Source of the DNA: Amylibacter sp. IMCC11727
GTDB lineage: Bacteria; Pseudomonadota; Alphaproteobacteria; Rhodobacterales; Rhodobacteraceae
Reading direction: 5' to 3'
DNA: 64,000 bases
Assembly: GCF_029854195.1 (NCBI RefSeq)
Contig: NZ_CP122960.1
Span: 62,001 to 126,000 of the forward strand
In this document: positions 7,513 through 14,855 of the stretch, one piece after another
How positions within the stretch are numbered: the first letter of the stretch is position 1
Layout of the letters: each line of letters opens with the position of its first letter
Made by a program: the position numbers and the translations under genes
Notes under the pieces: generated by a model
Database searches by the model: none
What the model was told of the DNA's origin: nothing
Seen by the model: only the letters and a program-made list of their open reading frames with translations

Positions 7513-7548
7513 TTCCTCAAATCTGTCCCAAAGGCCCTGACGTCAGAC

Positions 7549-7892
7549 AACAAGAGTTCCATTTGGGCGACCACCCAAGCGCACATTACTATTAGGCTGA
7601 ACCATGAGTAACACATACAAAAAACGGTTTGTTCTAGAGGGGTTACACAGCCTGACAGGATCATGGGTTGATTTGATTGAATTTAAAAGCACTGCGCAAG
7701 AGGCTCAAGCCAAACTGTCTATCATCGAAACGCACCTAATTCTTCCAAGCCTGTCGATTGAGGGCGCAATCATCCTGCCTGCAGAGTTTTCCGCGTTTAG
7801 AATTGAGCGGATCCAAAATAAATTTGATGATCAATAATCAGACGAATCATCCTAAAGCGAACCATCCCTAAGCAGGTTTACCGAACGCTTAC
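7549..7892 (+). repeat. 344-bp repeat, copy 2: solo right end of the IS66 element
   Basis: Same sequence as 5407-5750. It ends exactly at the terminal CGCTTAC of the IS66 right inverted repeat, but no transposase or left end accompanies it, and the flanking bases show no 8-bp duplication. It is therefore a remnant of a second insertion, a one-ended event or a deletion product. It lies in what would have been the upstream region of the Crp-family gene, separated from it by the IS3 element. Confidence 0.9.
7604..7837 (+). CDS. Hypothetical 77-aa protein, copy 2
   Basis: Identical in sequence to the protein encoded at 5462-5695, including the region upstream of the start codon. It lies in the solo IS66 end, so this copy is no longer part of a complete element. 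No recognised domain. Whether it is expressed in either place is unknown. Confidence 0.45.
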   Translation: MSNTYKKRFVLEGLHSLTGSWVDLIEFKSTAQEAQAKLSIIETHLILPSLSIEGAIILPAEFSAFRIERIQNKFDDQ

Positions 7893-8148
7893 TTTAAAGG
7901 CCGTCAGTTATAAGATTATTCTTACAAGTTCGAAAAGGAGTGGGAGTGTAGGCTAGCATTTTATCAATTACGTCTTTCCCCGACATACTCATTTATGTCT
8001 AGTTGAGGCGTTAAGATTAAGTGTTTTGATGTTAATGGATATAATAACACATGTTATCAATTGCTTAGTGTATTTACAGAGTATTTACGATATACATTTC
8101 CTGAATTTAAAACATTGTTATATAATGATTAAATTCGTAATTAATGTA
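7893..8148. other. AT-rich non-coding stretch next to island attachment site
   Basis: No convincing gene. The stretch is clearly more AT-rich than the rest of the window. It contains two GTATTTAC direct repeats at 8070-8077 and 8081-8088, whose starts are 11 bases apart (about one helical turn), and a near-palindrome ATAACA-CA-TGTTAT at 8044-8057. Sites of this kind beside an attachment site may bind integrase or excisionase, but that is inference. Confidence 0.4.
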
Positions 8149-8193
8149 CTCCTAAGGGGCAGGTTGCAGGTTCGAATCCTGCCGGGGTCACCA
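8149..8193 (+). other. 3' fragment of tRNA-Arg(CCT), island attachment site
   Basis: The sequence folds as the 3' part of a tRNA: anticodon loop with CCT at 8151-8153, 3' anticodon strand ggggc (8156-8160), T-stem gcagg/cctgc (8166-8170, 8178-8182) around TTCGAAT, 3' acceptor strand cggggtc (8183-8189), then A-CCA (8190-8193). The 5' half (expected to begin gaccccg) is absent upstream, where AT-rich DNA lies instead. A tRNA 3' end starting at the anticodon loop is the standard scar of tyrosine-recombinase integration. The intact tRNA gene should lie left of the window at the other island end. Confidence 0.85.
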
Positions 8194-8425
8194 GGCCTTT
8201 CAATGCGCCAGAATGAGGCGGTAAAAGGAGCGAAAGATTTAAGAAACTTATCCGTCTACGCAGAAATGGCCTGACTCGCCCAGATCAAACAGGCCGTGAC
8301 GGACGAGGTTGACCCAAATAACTTGCGTCAAGCCGTCCAAACCTACGCGACAGACAGCACAAGTCTCGCTCATACTAAGGTCTGGTTTTCTGAAATTTAG
8401 GGTCAGTTGGGACGGTATTGTAGCC
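8194..8425 (+). other. Intergenic stretch with a possible gene remnant
   Basis: No complete gene. One frame from about 8281 to 8399 reads LAQIKQAVTDEVDPNNLRQ and on to a stop at WFSEI, without a start codon (a TGA lies directly before it). The protein-like composition suggests the tail of a decayed gene, but the family is not recognised. Confidence 0.3.
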
Positions 8426-9124
8426 TTAATTGCGGCATAGTTTTATGGGGATCAAATTGTCGCCTCCAAGGCCGTAAACGACTGTTTTTTCGCCTTCAAT
8501 TTCAATCACAAACCTATTCCATCCAGTAGTTGGATTCGAACTAAGACGCAGTCGATCCCCTCTATCCAGGGAAATTAGGGCCTCATGGCTTTTACTTGGC
8601 CCTTTGTGAAAACGCATTCGGGATGCATTGACGCAATGTGTTCCACTTGCCCCAAAAGCGAGCGAAATTGGTGCAGGCGTTCCGTTACCGTTGTTCAAAT
8701 AACCAAGCCCTACAGAAGCAGAACCGTTTCCGATAAGAAGCCCAGCAAGAGCGGCAGCCAAGAAAGAGTAGGGATTCCTGAAAGCAGCACCTGCGGAGTG
8801 GTTTGAAAGATAAGCCAGCGTTCGCAACGATATGGCGGCTCCAGCTAAAGCTGCGGCGGAAAATGCAGCACATACGGCAAGTTTTAAAGAGTAGGTCAGG
8901 GTTGCTTCGAACCCACGGTCTGTTACGGGGCCGATAAACCACCACGAAGCGACAAAGCTTAGAAAGCCACCTACAATAACCACGTATTTGATGTATTTTG
9001 ACGCTTGGGTGTTTGAGACGGCTTGAGCGGCAATAGTCGCTGTCGCCAACGAAGCTGAAACAGCCAGAAAAGCAACCACCATGACGAACAGGATGATGGC
9101 AAAAAAGAATGGCATTATTAACAT
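8426..9124 (-). CDS. Hypothetical membrane protein with C-terminal soluble domain
   Basis: About 232 residues from the ATG at 9124, which has AGGTG five bases upstream; an extension to 9166 would need a CTG start. It has four predicted membrane helices: near residues 3-25, 43-65, 78-98 and about 118-138. A C-terminal domain of about 90 residues follows, containing a 'SLDRGDRLRLSSNPTTGWNRF' region that looks beta-rich. Two Cys lie in the C-terminal part. The family is not recognised. It is the first gene right of the island attachment site and stands alone. Confidence 0.55.
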   Translation of the reverse strand: MLIMPFFFAIILFVMVVAFLAVSASLATATIAAQAVSNTQASKYIKYVVIVGGFLSFVASWWFIGPVTDRGFEATLTYSLKLAVCAAFSAAALAGAAISLRTLAYLSNHSAGAAFRNPYSFLAAALAGLLIGNGSASVGLGYLNNGNGTPAPISLAFGASGTHCVNASRMRFHKGPSKSHEALISLDRGDRLRLSSNPTTGWNRFVIEIEGEKTVVYGLGGDNLIPIKLCRN

Positions 9125-9436
9125 TGCGCACCTGTATTTCGACTGCGGTTCACTGTTAGACAGCACTCACTGCATAACAGACTGCACTTAAGTTCGCCAT
9201 GGGTTACGCCTGAAGTATCTGACCGCGCTACCGCCCTAACACCGACAAGCCCCCACATTTGAACCGAAAGATTTTTTTTAACGGTTGGTAAGCCGAAACA
9301 GCTAAACGCAGTGCTGGATACAACTGAGTACTACGCTGACATAATGGCTTCGTAACTGAAGATTCTTAAGACCGATTTGATTAGCATTGCGACCAACGCC
9401 GCATACAACAAAAACTGATACCCACACCTTTCCAGA
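9125..9436. other. Intergenic stretch, nothing recognised
   Basis: About 310 bases between two minus-strand genes. No open frame with convincing coding character, tRNA-like fold or strong terminator was found. A run of eight Ts near 9270 is not preceded by a clear stem. Confidence 0.4.
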
Positions 9437-10153
9437 TCACAACATCCGAATAACATCGCGATCAATGGACAGCATGTAGCCTTTGCGTGAAATGTTTTTC
9501 ACCAACAGTTGGCTCACGATCTGGTTGCCCAGCTGATCGCGCAGGCGTTTGATGCGTGTGGCCCCTGCTGCCTCTTCACAATCAACGGCGCGTTTTCCTG
9601 AAATTGTGGCTTCCAACTCTGCGCCCGTCATCACCTCGTTATCAAGCCGTGCTTCGCACAAGACGGATAGGGTTTCCATGATGCTGTCGGTCAGCTCAAA
9701 TTCCATGTTGTTGATGTATACCACCCGCTCATCGCGGCTTATGATTAAGCTGGTAACGTGTATGCCAAACTGTTGAATATGATCGAGCCGCCGTGACAGC
9801 CCATAGTTGGTGAACAAGAAATAAAGCGCGGACAGCAACAACGCCGATGCCAAAACCAATAAGATAAAGATGATCATTCGATAGCTTTGCAAGACACCTG
9901 CAAACGCTGTTCCAGATTGTGCCATCACCTCGAGCAGTTTGACCTGTTCCGTTGTGGTCAACGCATCATTTTCTGCAAAAATACGCTCCACTCGATCGTT
10001 AAACGCGTTTGCATCTGGCAAAGACAGGAACAACACCACCGCGGAGACAAGGATCAACAGCAGAATGAGGACAGAGCCCCAAACCACTAGGTTGCTAGAC
10101 CCAATCCCTGACGGCGCGTTTGGTTTAGTATCTGAGGAAATATCGTCCGGCAT
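9437..10153 (-). CDS. Membrane-anchored protein with C-terminal winged helix
   Basis: About 238 residues from the ATG at 10153, which has GGCGGGG just upstream; an ATG 10 codons earlier is the alternative. Order of parts: a short polar N-terminus; a membrane helix near residues 22-42 (LVVWGSVLILLLILVSAVVL); an extracytoplasmic segment of about 50 residues; a second membrane helix near 94-115; then a cytoplasmic region ending in an OmpR-like winged helix (VYINNMEFELTDSIMETLSVL, the recognition helix region ATRIKRLRDQLG, and a GYML hairpin). ToxR and CadC have the opposite order, with the winged helix before the membrane helix. It could be a one-component membrane regulator; target unknown. Confidence 0.7.
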   Translation of the reverse strand: MPDDISSDTKPNAPSGIGSSNLVVWGSVLILLLILVSAVVLFLSLPDANAFNDRVERIFAENDALTTTEQVKLLEVMAQSGTAFAGVLQSYRMIIFILLVLASALLLSALYFLFTNYGLSRRLDHIQQFGIHVTSLIISRDERVVYINNMEFELTDSIMETLSVLCEARLDNEVMTGAELEATISGKRAVDCEEAAGATRIKRLRDQLGNQIVSQLLVKNISRKGYMLSIDRDVIRML

Positions 10154-10430
10154 TGCCCCGCCTTTGTTGTAGGCCGCTTTCATCGAAAGTGGACATGACC
10201 CGCAGCAAGGTCCAGCCCCCTGCAGAAATGCGTTTGCTTACCGCTTTGGTGCGGCGCGTTGCGTTGGAACAGGCGTTCTGGCCCAGCTTTATCACCCCAT
10301 AATGGAGTTGCAGCGCGCCACCGTCTGATTTTTTCGCTTTGTAATCCACATAGCAATGGGATTGCGCCACCAAAGGATCGGGGCGCACCACGCAGAGTGC
10401 AAGCACACATATGAGAAGTATCTGTTTCAT
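10125..10430 (-). CDS. Small secreted protein, partner of the winged-helix gene
   Basis: About 101 residues from the ATG at 10430 (another ATG 18 bases upstream). The N-terminus is a signal peptide (MKQILLICVLALCVV...LVAQ) followed by SHCYVDYKAKKSDG. There are two Cys in the mature part, at SHC and NAC, likely to be a disulfide. Its 3' end overlaps the start of the winged-helix gene by about 29 bases, so the two are co-transcribed. No family recognised. A secreted protein coupled to a membrane sensor-regulator could be a ligand or modulator, which is inference. Confidence 0.6.
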   Translation of the reverse strand: MKQILLICVLALCVVRPDPLVAQSHCYVDYKAKKSDGGALQLHYGVIKLGQNACSNATRRTKAVSKRISAGGWTLLRVMSTFDESGLQQRRGNAGRYFLRY

Positions 10431-10595
10431 GAAACCGAAGGTGCGCAATCAGGCCGCGTTATTCAATATCAATCGTCGAATGAGACAATGATATCCCATA
10501 ACACGCGCTGGTTTTTGTTTAACACCACCTCTTGCGGCAATTTTGTTTCATCGAACGCCCCACACTGGCGGCGCGCTACAACAAAGGAACGCACA

Positions 10596-11000
10596 ATGCT
10601 TCGTAAATATACATTAACTGGTCTTCTTGCCCTTTCAATTGCTGCTGCACCTGTGACTGCACCAACTGCAATGGCCAAAGACAACATTGACCGTTTGCTG
10701 ATCGGCTTGGCTGCCGTTGGTATCGTGGGCGCAATCGTCAACGAGACCAAAAAGAAGGATCAGAAACGGGTTGTGCATGCGGCCCCCAAGCACCGCGTAC
10801 ACAACGAATACCACCGCCATGGCAGTGTGGTTCATCGCCACAAACACAGCCGCGGCCACCACAAAGGCAAGCATATTGATGCCCGTGGCGGACATAAACA
10901 TGTCGGTGGCAAACCACGCAAATGTCTGCGCCAACGTTGGACAGATCATGGTTGGGTGAAGTTTTATTCCAAAAAATGTCTGCGCAAGCACGGCTACTAA
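10596..11000 (+). CDS. His-rich basic periplasmic protein
   Basis: 134 residues from the ATG at 10596, with AAAGGA about 8 bases upstream. A signal peptide ends near TAMA-KD. The middle has a short hydrophobic helix (LLIGLAAVGIVGAIV), and the C-terminal 80 residues are rich in His, Lys and Arg (HRHGSVVHRHKHSRGHHKGK). It ends with a Cys-containing motif 'KCLRQRWTDHGWVKFYSKKC'. A longer in-frame start at 10356 is unlikely because it would bury the signal peptide. The composition suggests metal binding or cell-envelope association; no family recognised. Divergent from the 10430 gene and closed by a terminator. Confidence 0.7.
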   Translation: MLRKYTLTGLLALSIAAAPVTAPTAMAKDNIDRLLIGLAAVGIVGAIVNETKKKDQKRVVHAAPKHRVHNEYHRHGSVVHRHKHSRGHHKGKHIDARGGHKHVGGKPRKCLRQRWTDHGWVKFYSKKCLRKHGY

Positions 11001-11024
11001 AACCTTTAGAAAAAATCGAGCAGA

Positions 11025-11053
11025 GGCGGCACTTTGGCAGTGTCGCCTTTTTT
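11025..11053 (+). terminator. Intrinsic terminator after the His-rich gene
   Basis: GGCGGCACT (11025-11033) pairs with AGTGTCGCC (11039-11047), with one G-T wobble, around a 5-base loop, followed by six Ts. It sits 25 bases after the stop codon at 11000 and before rnhB. Confidence 0.8.
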
Positions 11054-11121
11054 GGTTTGGACTGTCCGCCGCCATGTCGGATGTGCTTGCAATCACTCGT
11101 TACAATCGGCACGAAGCGGGC

Positions 11122-11754
11122 ATGATTGATCCAGAAATTGAACAAAATTTACGCCAGTCTCTTGGGAGTACGGCACGCATTGCGGGCGTGGATGAGGTGG
11201 GCCGCGGGCCATGGGCTGGGCCTGTTACTGCCTGTGCCGTTGTGCTCGACCCCAACAACATTCCAGATGGGTTGGCCGATTCCAAAGCCTTGTCCGCGAA
11301 AAAGCGTGATGCGCTGTTCGAGCCAATCCTTGCCAGCGCGGATGTGGGTATTGCCCATGTGAGTGTCGAAGAGATTGACCGTATCAACATCCTGAACGCT
11401 TCGATGTTGGCGATGAAATTGGCGCTGGCCGAGTTGGCGACACCCGCGAATTTTGCATTGATTGACGGCAATAAAATTCCTGCAGATTTGCCTATGCCTG
11501 CGGACTGTTTGGTGAAAGGGGACGCGCGGTGTTTGTCCATTGCTGCGGCCTCTATTGTGGCCAAGGTCACGCGGGATCGATTGATGGTGTCCCTTGCGCA
11601 ACAGTTTCCCCACTATGGCTGGGAAACCAACGCGGGTTACGGCACAAAGGTGCATCAAGAGGGGCTAAAAAACCACGGTGTAACACAACATCATCGACGC
11701 TCCTTCAAGCCGATCCACAACATCTTGTGTGCCCCAAAAACGCCCAATTCTTGA
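11122..11754 (+). CDS. rnhB: Ribonuclease HII
   Basis: About 210 residues from the ATG at 11122; an in-frame ATG at 11074 would add 16 residues upstream of the usual start. It removes RNA from RNA-DNA hybrids and starts repair of misincorporated ribonucleotides. Signature sequence: GVDEVGRGPWAGPV with the catalytic Asp-Glu at residues 24-25, then LIDGNKIP and GDARCLSIAAASIVAKVTRDR carrying further metal-binding Asp residues. It is followed in the same direction by ccrM, an arrangement common in alphaproteobacteria. Confidence 0.96.
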   Translation: MIDPEIEQNLRQSLGSTARIAGVDEVGRGPWAGPVTACAVVLDPNNIPDGLADSKALSAKKRDALFEPILASADVGIAHVSVEEIDRINILNASMLAMKLALAELATPANFALIDGNKIPADLPMPADCLVKGDARCLSIAAASIVAKVTRDRLMVSLAQQFPHYGWETNAGYGTKVHQEGLKNHGVTQHHRRSFKPIHNILCAPKTPNS

Positions 11755-11775
11755 CAGTTAATAAATTTGACCTCG

Positions 11776-11780
11776 GAGTC
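11776..11780. promoter_or_regulatory. GANTC site (GAGTC) upstream of ccrM
   Basis: A single GAGTC lies 57 bases upstream of the ccrM start, within a GGAGTCC palindrome. GANTC is the methylation target of CcrM, and in Caulobacter the ccrM promoter itself contains GANTC sites that sense methylation state. The same feedback here is inference. Confidence 0.35.
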
Positions 11781-11836
11781 CGCATGGTTGATGCTTAGTC
11801 CAACGACGCAAAAAATTGCGCGAAGACGAGGCAGTA

Positions 11837-12943
11837 ATGACGAATACCAAGAAACCAACCGGCGGGGTGACTCTGCCGCTTAACCAGATTTTGTCTGGTG
11901 ATTGCATCGAAGCAATGGATGCTCTTCCAGCGAATTCTGTAGATTTGGTGTTCGCCGACCCTCCCTATAATTTGCAGCTGAAAGGCGATTTGCATCGCCC
12001 TGACAATTCCAAAGTGGACGCGGTTGACGACCATTGGGATCAATTCGACAGCTTTCGGGTTTACGACGAATTTTCCCGTGAATGGCTGCGTGCCGCACGG
12101 CGCATTCTCAAACCAAACGGCGCGATTTGGGTCATTGGGTCTTATCACAATATTTTCCGTGTTGGCACGGCCCTGCAGGACGCTGGGTTCTGGGTTTTGA
12201 ACGATGTGATCTGGCGCAAAACCAACCCGATGCCAAACTTTCGCGGCGCCCGTTTGACGAATGCGCATGAAACGATGATATGGGCAGGGAAATCCGAAAA
12301 ATCCCGCCCAACGTTCAACTACGAAGCATTGAAAGCCTTGAATGATGGCGTTCAAATGCGATCCGATTGGGTTCTGCCGATTTGCAACGGGCACGAGCGC
12401 CTGAAAGACGAAGACGGCAACAAAGCCCATCCAACGCAAAAACCCGAGAGCCTTTTGCACCGTGTTTTGATTGGTTCAACGAATGTGGGTGATGTGATTG
12501 TTGATCCGTTCTTTGGAACAGGAACAACAGGGGCAGTTGCCAAGAAATTGGGGCGCAATTTCATCGGTATCGAACGGGAAGAAGCCTATCGCAAGGTGGC
12601 CACAAAACGCATCGCAGACATTCGCGCCCATGACAGCGCATCATTGCAAGTATCCACATCAAAACGCGCGGCACCGCGCGTCCCGTTTGGTCAATTGGTC
12701 GAACGAGGGATGCTGGAACCAGGTGAAAAGCTCTATGCCCTGAATGGACGTCATACCGCCAAAGTGCGAGCTGACGGCACGTTGGTAGGTACAGATGTAA
12801 CAGGATCAATTCACCAAGTCGGTGCCGCGCTGGAAGGCGCGCCATCGTGCAACGGGTGGACATATTGGGGCTTTCGCAAAGAAGGCAAAACCATCCCGAT
12901 TGATCTGCTGCGCGAACAAATTCGCGCTGAAATGACCAACTGA
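11837..12943 (+). CDS. ccrM: Cell-cycle regulated DNA adenine methyltransferase (GANTC)
   Basis: 368 residues from the ATG at 11837, close to the usual 355-375. It is a beta-class N6-adenine methyltransferase: catalytic motif DPPY comes first (residues 41-44), the S-adenosylmethionine motif VDPFFGTGTTG comes late, and a C-terminal extension (VPFGQLVERGMLEPGEKL ... WTYWGFRKEG) is the CcrM-specific DNA-binding domain. It methylates the A of GANTC after replication and so times cell-cycle gene expression. It directly follows rnhB and ends before a strong terminator. Confidence 0.96.
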   Translation: MTNTKKPTGGVTLPLNQILSGDCIEAMDALPANSVDLVFADPPYNLQLKGDLHRPDNSKVDAVDDHWDQFDSFRVYDEFSREWLRAARRILKPNGAIWVIGSYHNIFRVGTALQDAGFWVLNDVIWRKTNPMPNFRGARLTNAHETMIWAGKSEKSRPTFNYEALKALNDGVQMRSDWVLPICNGHERLKDEDGNKAHPTQKPESLLHRVLIGSTNVGDVIVDPFFGTGTTGAVAKKLGRNFIGIEREEAYRKVATKRIADIRAHDSASLQVSTSKRAAPRVPFGQLVERGMLEPGEKLYALNGRHTAKVRADGTLVGTDVTGSIHQVGAALEGAPSCNGWTYWGFRKEGKTIPIDLLREQIRAEMTN

Positions 12944-12999
12944 GAATAATCGAATTACCGCCGATGTTCGGGGCCGCCCCCGAACTCGAAGCCTGACTA

Positions 13000-13027
13000 G
13001 CCCCGCCCTTGTGGCGGGGCCTTTTTT
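13000..13027 (+). terminator. Intrinsic terminator after ccrM
   Basis: GCCCCGCC (13000-13007) pairs with GGCGGGGC (13013-13020) around a 5-base loop, followed by CTTTTTT. A second GC hairpin (gttcgggg/cccccgaac) lies just upstream near 12965-12985. It lies 80 bases after ccrM and ends against the convergent oxidoreductase gene. Confidence 0.9.
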
Positions 13028-14195
13028 ATTTGAGCTTCGCCAAAAGGCTCAACCAAACCGTCCGCACAATCGTGCGAAAATGGAAATTTGAACGCACCAG
13101 CGCTGTCATCTCCAACTCGGACAATCGGGACAGGCGTTTTACGGATTTGTCCCACCGCGCGGGCGTGTACCCTGCGATGCGTTTGTTCATCTGAAAGCCG
13201 AATTTATAATCCCGCTTAAACCTGCGTTCCGCGTCTTTTTCATAGCGGCGCAGGGCCTGTGCATCACCGTCCAAATGCGCGGTGATCTCTGCACCTAGTT
13301 TGCGGCCAAATTCGATGGCGATACGGATGCCTTCGCCCACGGTTGGCGTCGCAAAATTCGCGGCATCGCCCGTGCGCACCACATTGCCATACACAAGGGT
13401 TGGATCGTAAGGGATAGACGGGATGATTCCACTGTTCACCTCGTAATCTTCTGGAATTTCAATGTTATAGCGGTCAGCGTGCCCTTCGCGCACAAAAGCG
13501 TCCATGACTTTGCGCGGCGACAGGTCTGTATCGGGGTTAATCACGCCAATGCCCAAACGCAACTTTTGATCAGGGGTTGGGAAAATCCAGCCATAGCCGG
13601 TGAGCGCGGTTGAACCGACAAACAAAACCGCACGGTTTGGCGCGTGGTTGCGGATCGGGAATTCATATTCGATCCCTACGCCCACGCGATCTGGCTTTTG
13701 CCCCAGCCCCAGTGCAGTAAGAACTGCGCAATGCCAACCCGATGCATCAACAATCATCTGAGAATGGATCGTTGTTTCAGCCCCATCACGACTGCGCACA
13801 ACCGAGACATACTGACCATCTGCACCTTGTTCACTGCGCAGAAATTTCGTTCCGAGCATAAGTTGACTGTTTTGCGATGACATTTCAGAGGCAAGGTGTT
13901 GGTACACCCCAGTTACATCCATCACCGCCATTTTGTCGTCTTGAACGGCAAACCGCGCTTCTTCTTGATCGGAAAAGAAATCGAGCTGGTCGATGGTTTG
14001 ATACAACTCTGATGGGATGCCCAGCGCCTGCATGTCGCGCACCCATGTGCCACCGCTGGTGCGCACCGGTTTGCCAATTTCAAGGTCTTGGTGAACGACA
14101 ATGCAACGATGGTGGCGGCCAAGATGGGACGCGACAGACAGGCCCGCAGGACCGCCGCCAACGATCAGAACATCGCAGATCAGATCAGCCGACAT
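13026..14195 (-). CDS. FAD-dependent oxidoreductase, geranylgeranyl-reductase-like
   Basis: 389 residues from the ATG at 14195; a longer frame to 14291 overlaps the HAD gene and lacks family character. The N-terminal FAD dinucleotide fold CDVLIVGGGPAGLSVASHLG is clear. Later come the VDASGWHCAVL segment and GNVVRTGDAANFATPTVGEGI, the second FAD-binding motif (GD) of the geranylgeranyl reductase/halogenase group. Chain length fits. The substrate is unknown; lipid or isoprenoid reduction is possible. It is the last gene of a run from dapD and overlaps the HAD gene by 11 bases. Confidence 0.8.
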   Translation of the reverse strand: MSADLICDVLIVGGGPAGLSVASHLGRHHRCIVVHQDLEIGKPVRTSGGTWVRDMQALGIPSELYQTIDQLDFFSDQEEARFAVQDDKMAVMDVTGVYQHLASEMSSQNSQLMLGTKFLRSEQGADGQYVSVVRSRDGAETTIHSQMIVDASGWHCAVLTALGLGQKPDRVGVGIEYEFPIRNHAPNRAVLFVGSTALTGYGWIFPTPDQKLRLGIGVINPDTDLSPRKVMDAFVREGHADRYNIEIPEDYEVNSGIIPSIPYDPTLVYGNVVRTGDAANFATPTVGEGIRIAIEFGRKLGAEITAHLDGDAQALRRYEKDAERRFKRDYKFGFQMNKRIAGYTPARWDKSVKRLSRLSELEMTALVRSNFHFRTIVRTVWLSLLAKLK

Positions 14196-14847
14196 CGAGA
14201 CCGAGCAGATCGAACACAACCTCTGGCACCTCTTCTGGAGCACCTGCCAACGCGTCTGCCTCTGCCATATGCAGCTCGTCAGGGTCACCAAAACCCCAAA
14301 GCGCCCCTACGCTTGGGATGTCGTTGTTGCGTGCGCCAAAGATATCGAATTGCCGATCGCCAATCATCACAGATTTCGCAGGGTCCGCCCCTGTTTCATC
14401 CAACGCAAATTTCAGCAGATCGGTTTTGTCCGAATTGGTGCCGTCCAGTTCAGACCCGAACAGGCGTTCCACATGGGCGTGAATGCCAAAGTGTTCGATG
14501 ATTTCTTGCGCGTAAACTGTTGGTTTACTTGTGGCGATGAACATCTGCGCGTCGATCTGGTGAAAGGCATCGAACATCTCGCCGATGCCGTCATAAACGT
14601 CGGCCTGATACATCCCATCGTCTGTGAAATACTCGCGGTAATGATCCATTGCTTCGCTGATATCAGCCCCAGGACCAAGCAACACTTCGAAGCTGTTCCA
14701 CAGGGGTGGGCCAATACACCAGCGCAGTTCATTTGAAGACGGGATATCCGTTTCGCCCATCTTTTCCAGCGCAACTTGGATGGCTTTGGTCAACCCTTCT
14801 TGGGGGTCGATTAACGTGCCATCAAGATCAAAGAAAGCTGTCAGCAT
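14185..14847 (-). CDS. HAD-family hydrolase, phosphoglycolate-phosphatase-like
   Basis: 220 residues. It has motif I FFDLDGTLID (nucleophile Asp near residue 7), a helical cap, motif II ATSKPT, and motif III/IV KSVMIGDRQFDIFGARNNDIPSVG. This is the PGP/Gph branch of haloacid dehalogenase phosphatases with a C1 cap. Likely reaction: dephosphorylation of a small metabolite; the substrate cannot be read from the sequence. It lies 8 bases after the small 108-residue gene in the dapD run. Confidence 0.9.
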   Translation of the reverse strand: MLTAFFDLDGTLIDPQEGLTKAIQVALEKMGETDIPSSNELRWCIGPPLWNSFEVLLGPGADISEAMDHYREYFTDDGMYQADVYDGIGEMFDAFHQIDAQMFIATSKPTVYAQEIIEHFGIHAHVERLFGSELDGTNSDKTDLLKFALDETGADPAKSVMIGDRQFDIFGARNNDIPSVGALWGFGDPDELHMAEADALAGAPEEVPEVVFDLLGLDVG

Positions 14848-14855
14848 TGGGCAAG

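Larger units (their letters stand above)
6059..7530 (-). mobile_element. IS3-family insertion sequence, 1472 bp
   Basis: Terminal inverted repeats start TGGGACA on both ends (6059-6065 and 7524-7530) and continue imperfectly for about 31 bases, both reaching GGAGG. A 3-bp target duplication AAG lies at 6056-6058 and 7531-7533, as expected for IS3-family elements (3-5 bp). Inside are two genes, orfA and orfB, on the minus strand. It is inserted 6 bases upstream of the start codon of the broken Crp-family gene. The element looks complete. Confidence 0.92.

Noticed and set aside
5407..7892. The two 344-bp repeats as ends of a composite transposon
   Set aside because: The first copy is the internal right end of the IS66 element and the second is a solo end; there is no target duplication around the 5407-7892 unit.
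8026..8274. An 82-residue plus-strand frame spanning the tRNA fragment
   Set aside because: It reads through the tRNA 3' end, which cannot be protein-coding; the frame is a chance opening.
10356..10595. N-terminal extension of the His-rich protein
   Set aside because: It would put about 80 residues ahead of a clear signal peptide and overlap the divergent secreted-protein gene; the ATG at 10596 has a ribosome-binding site.
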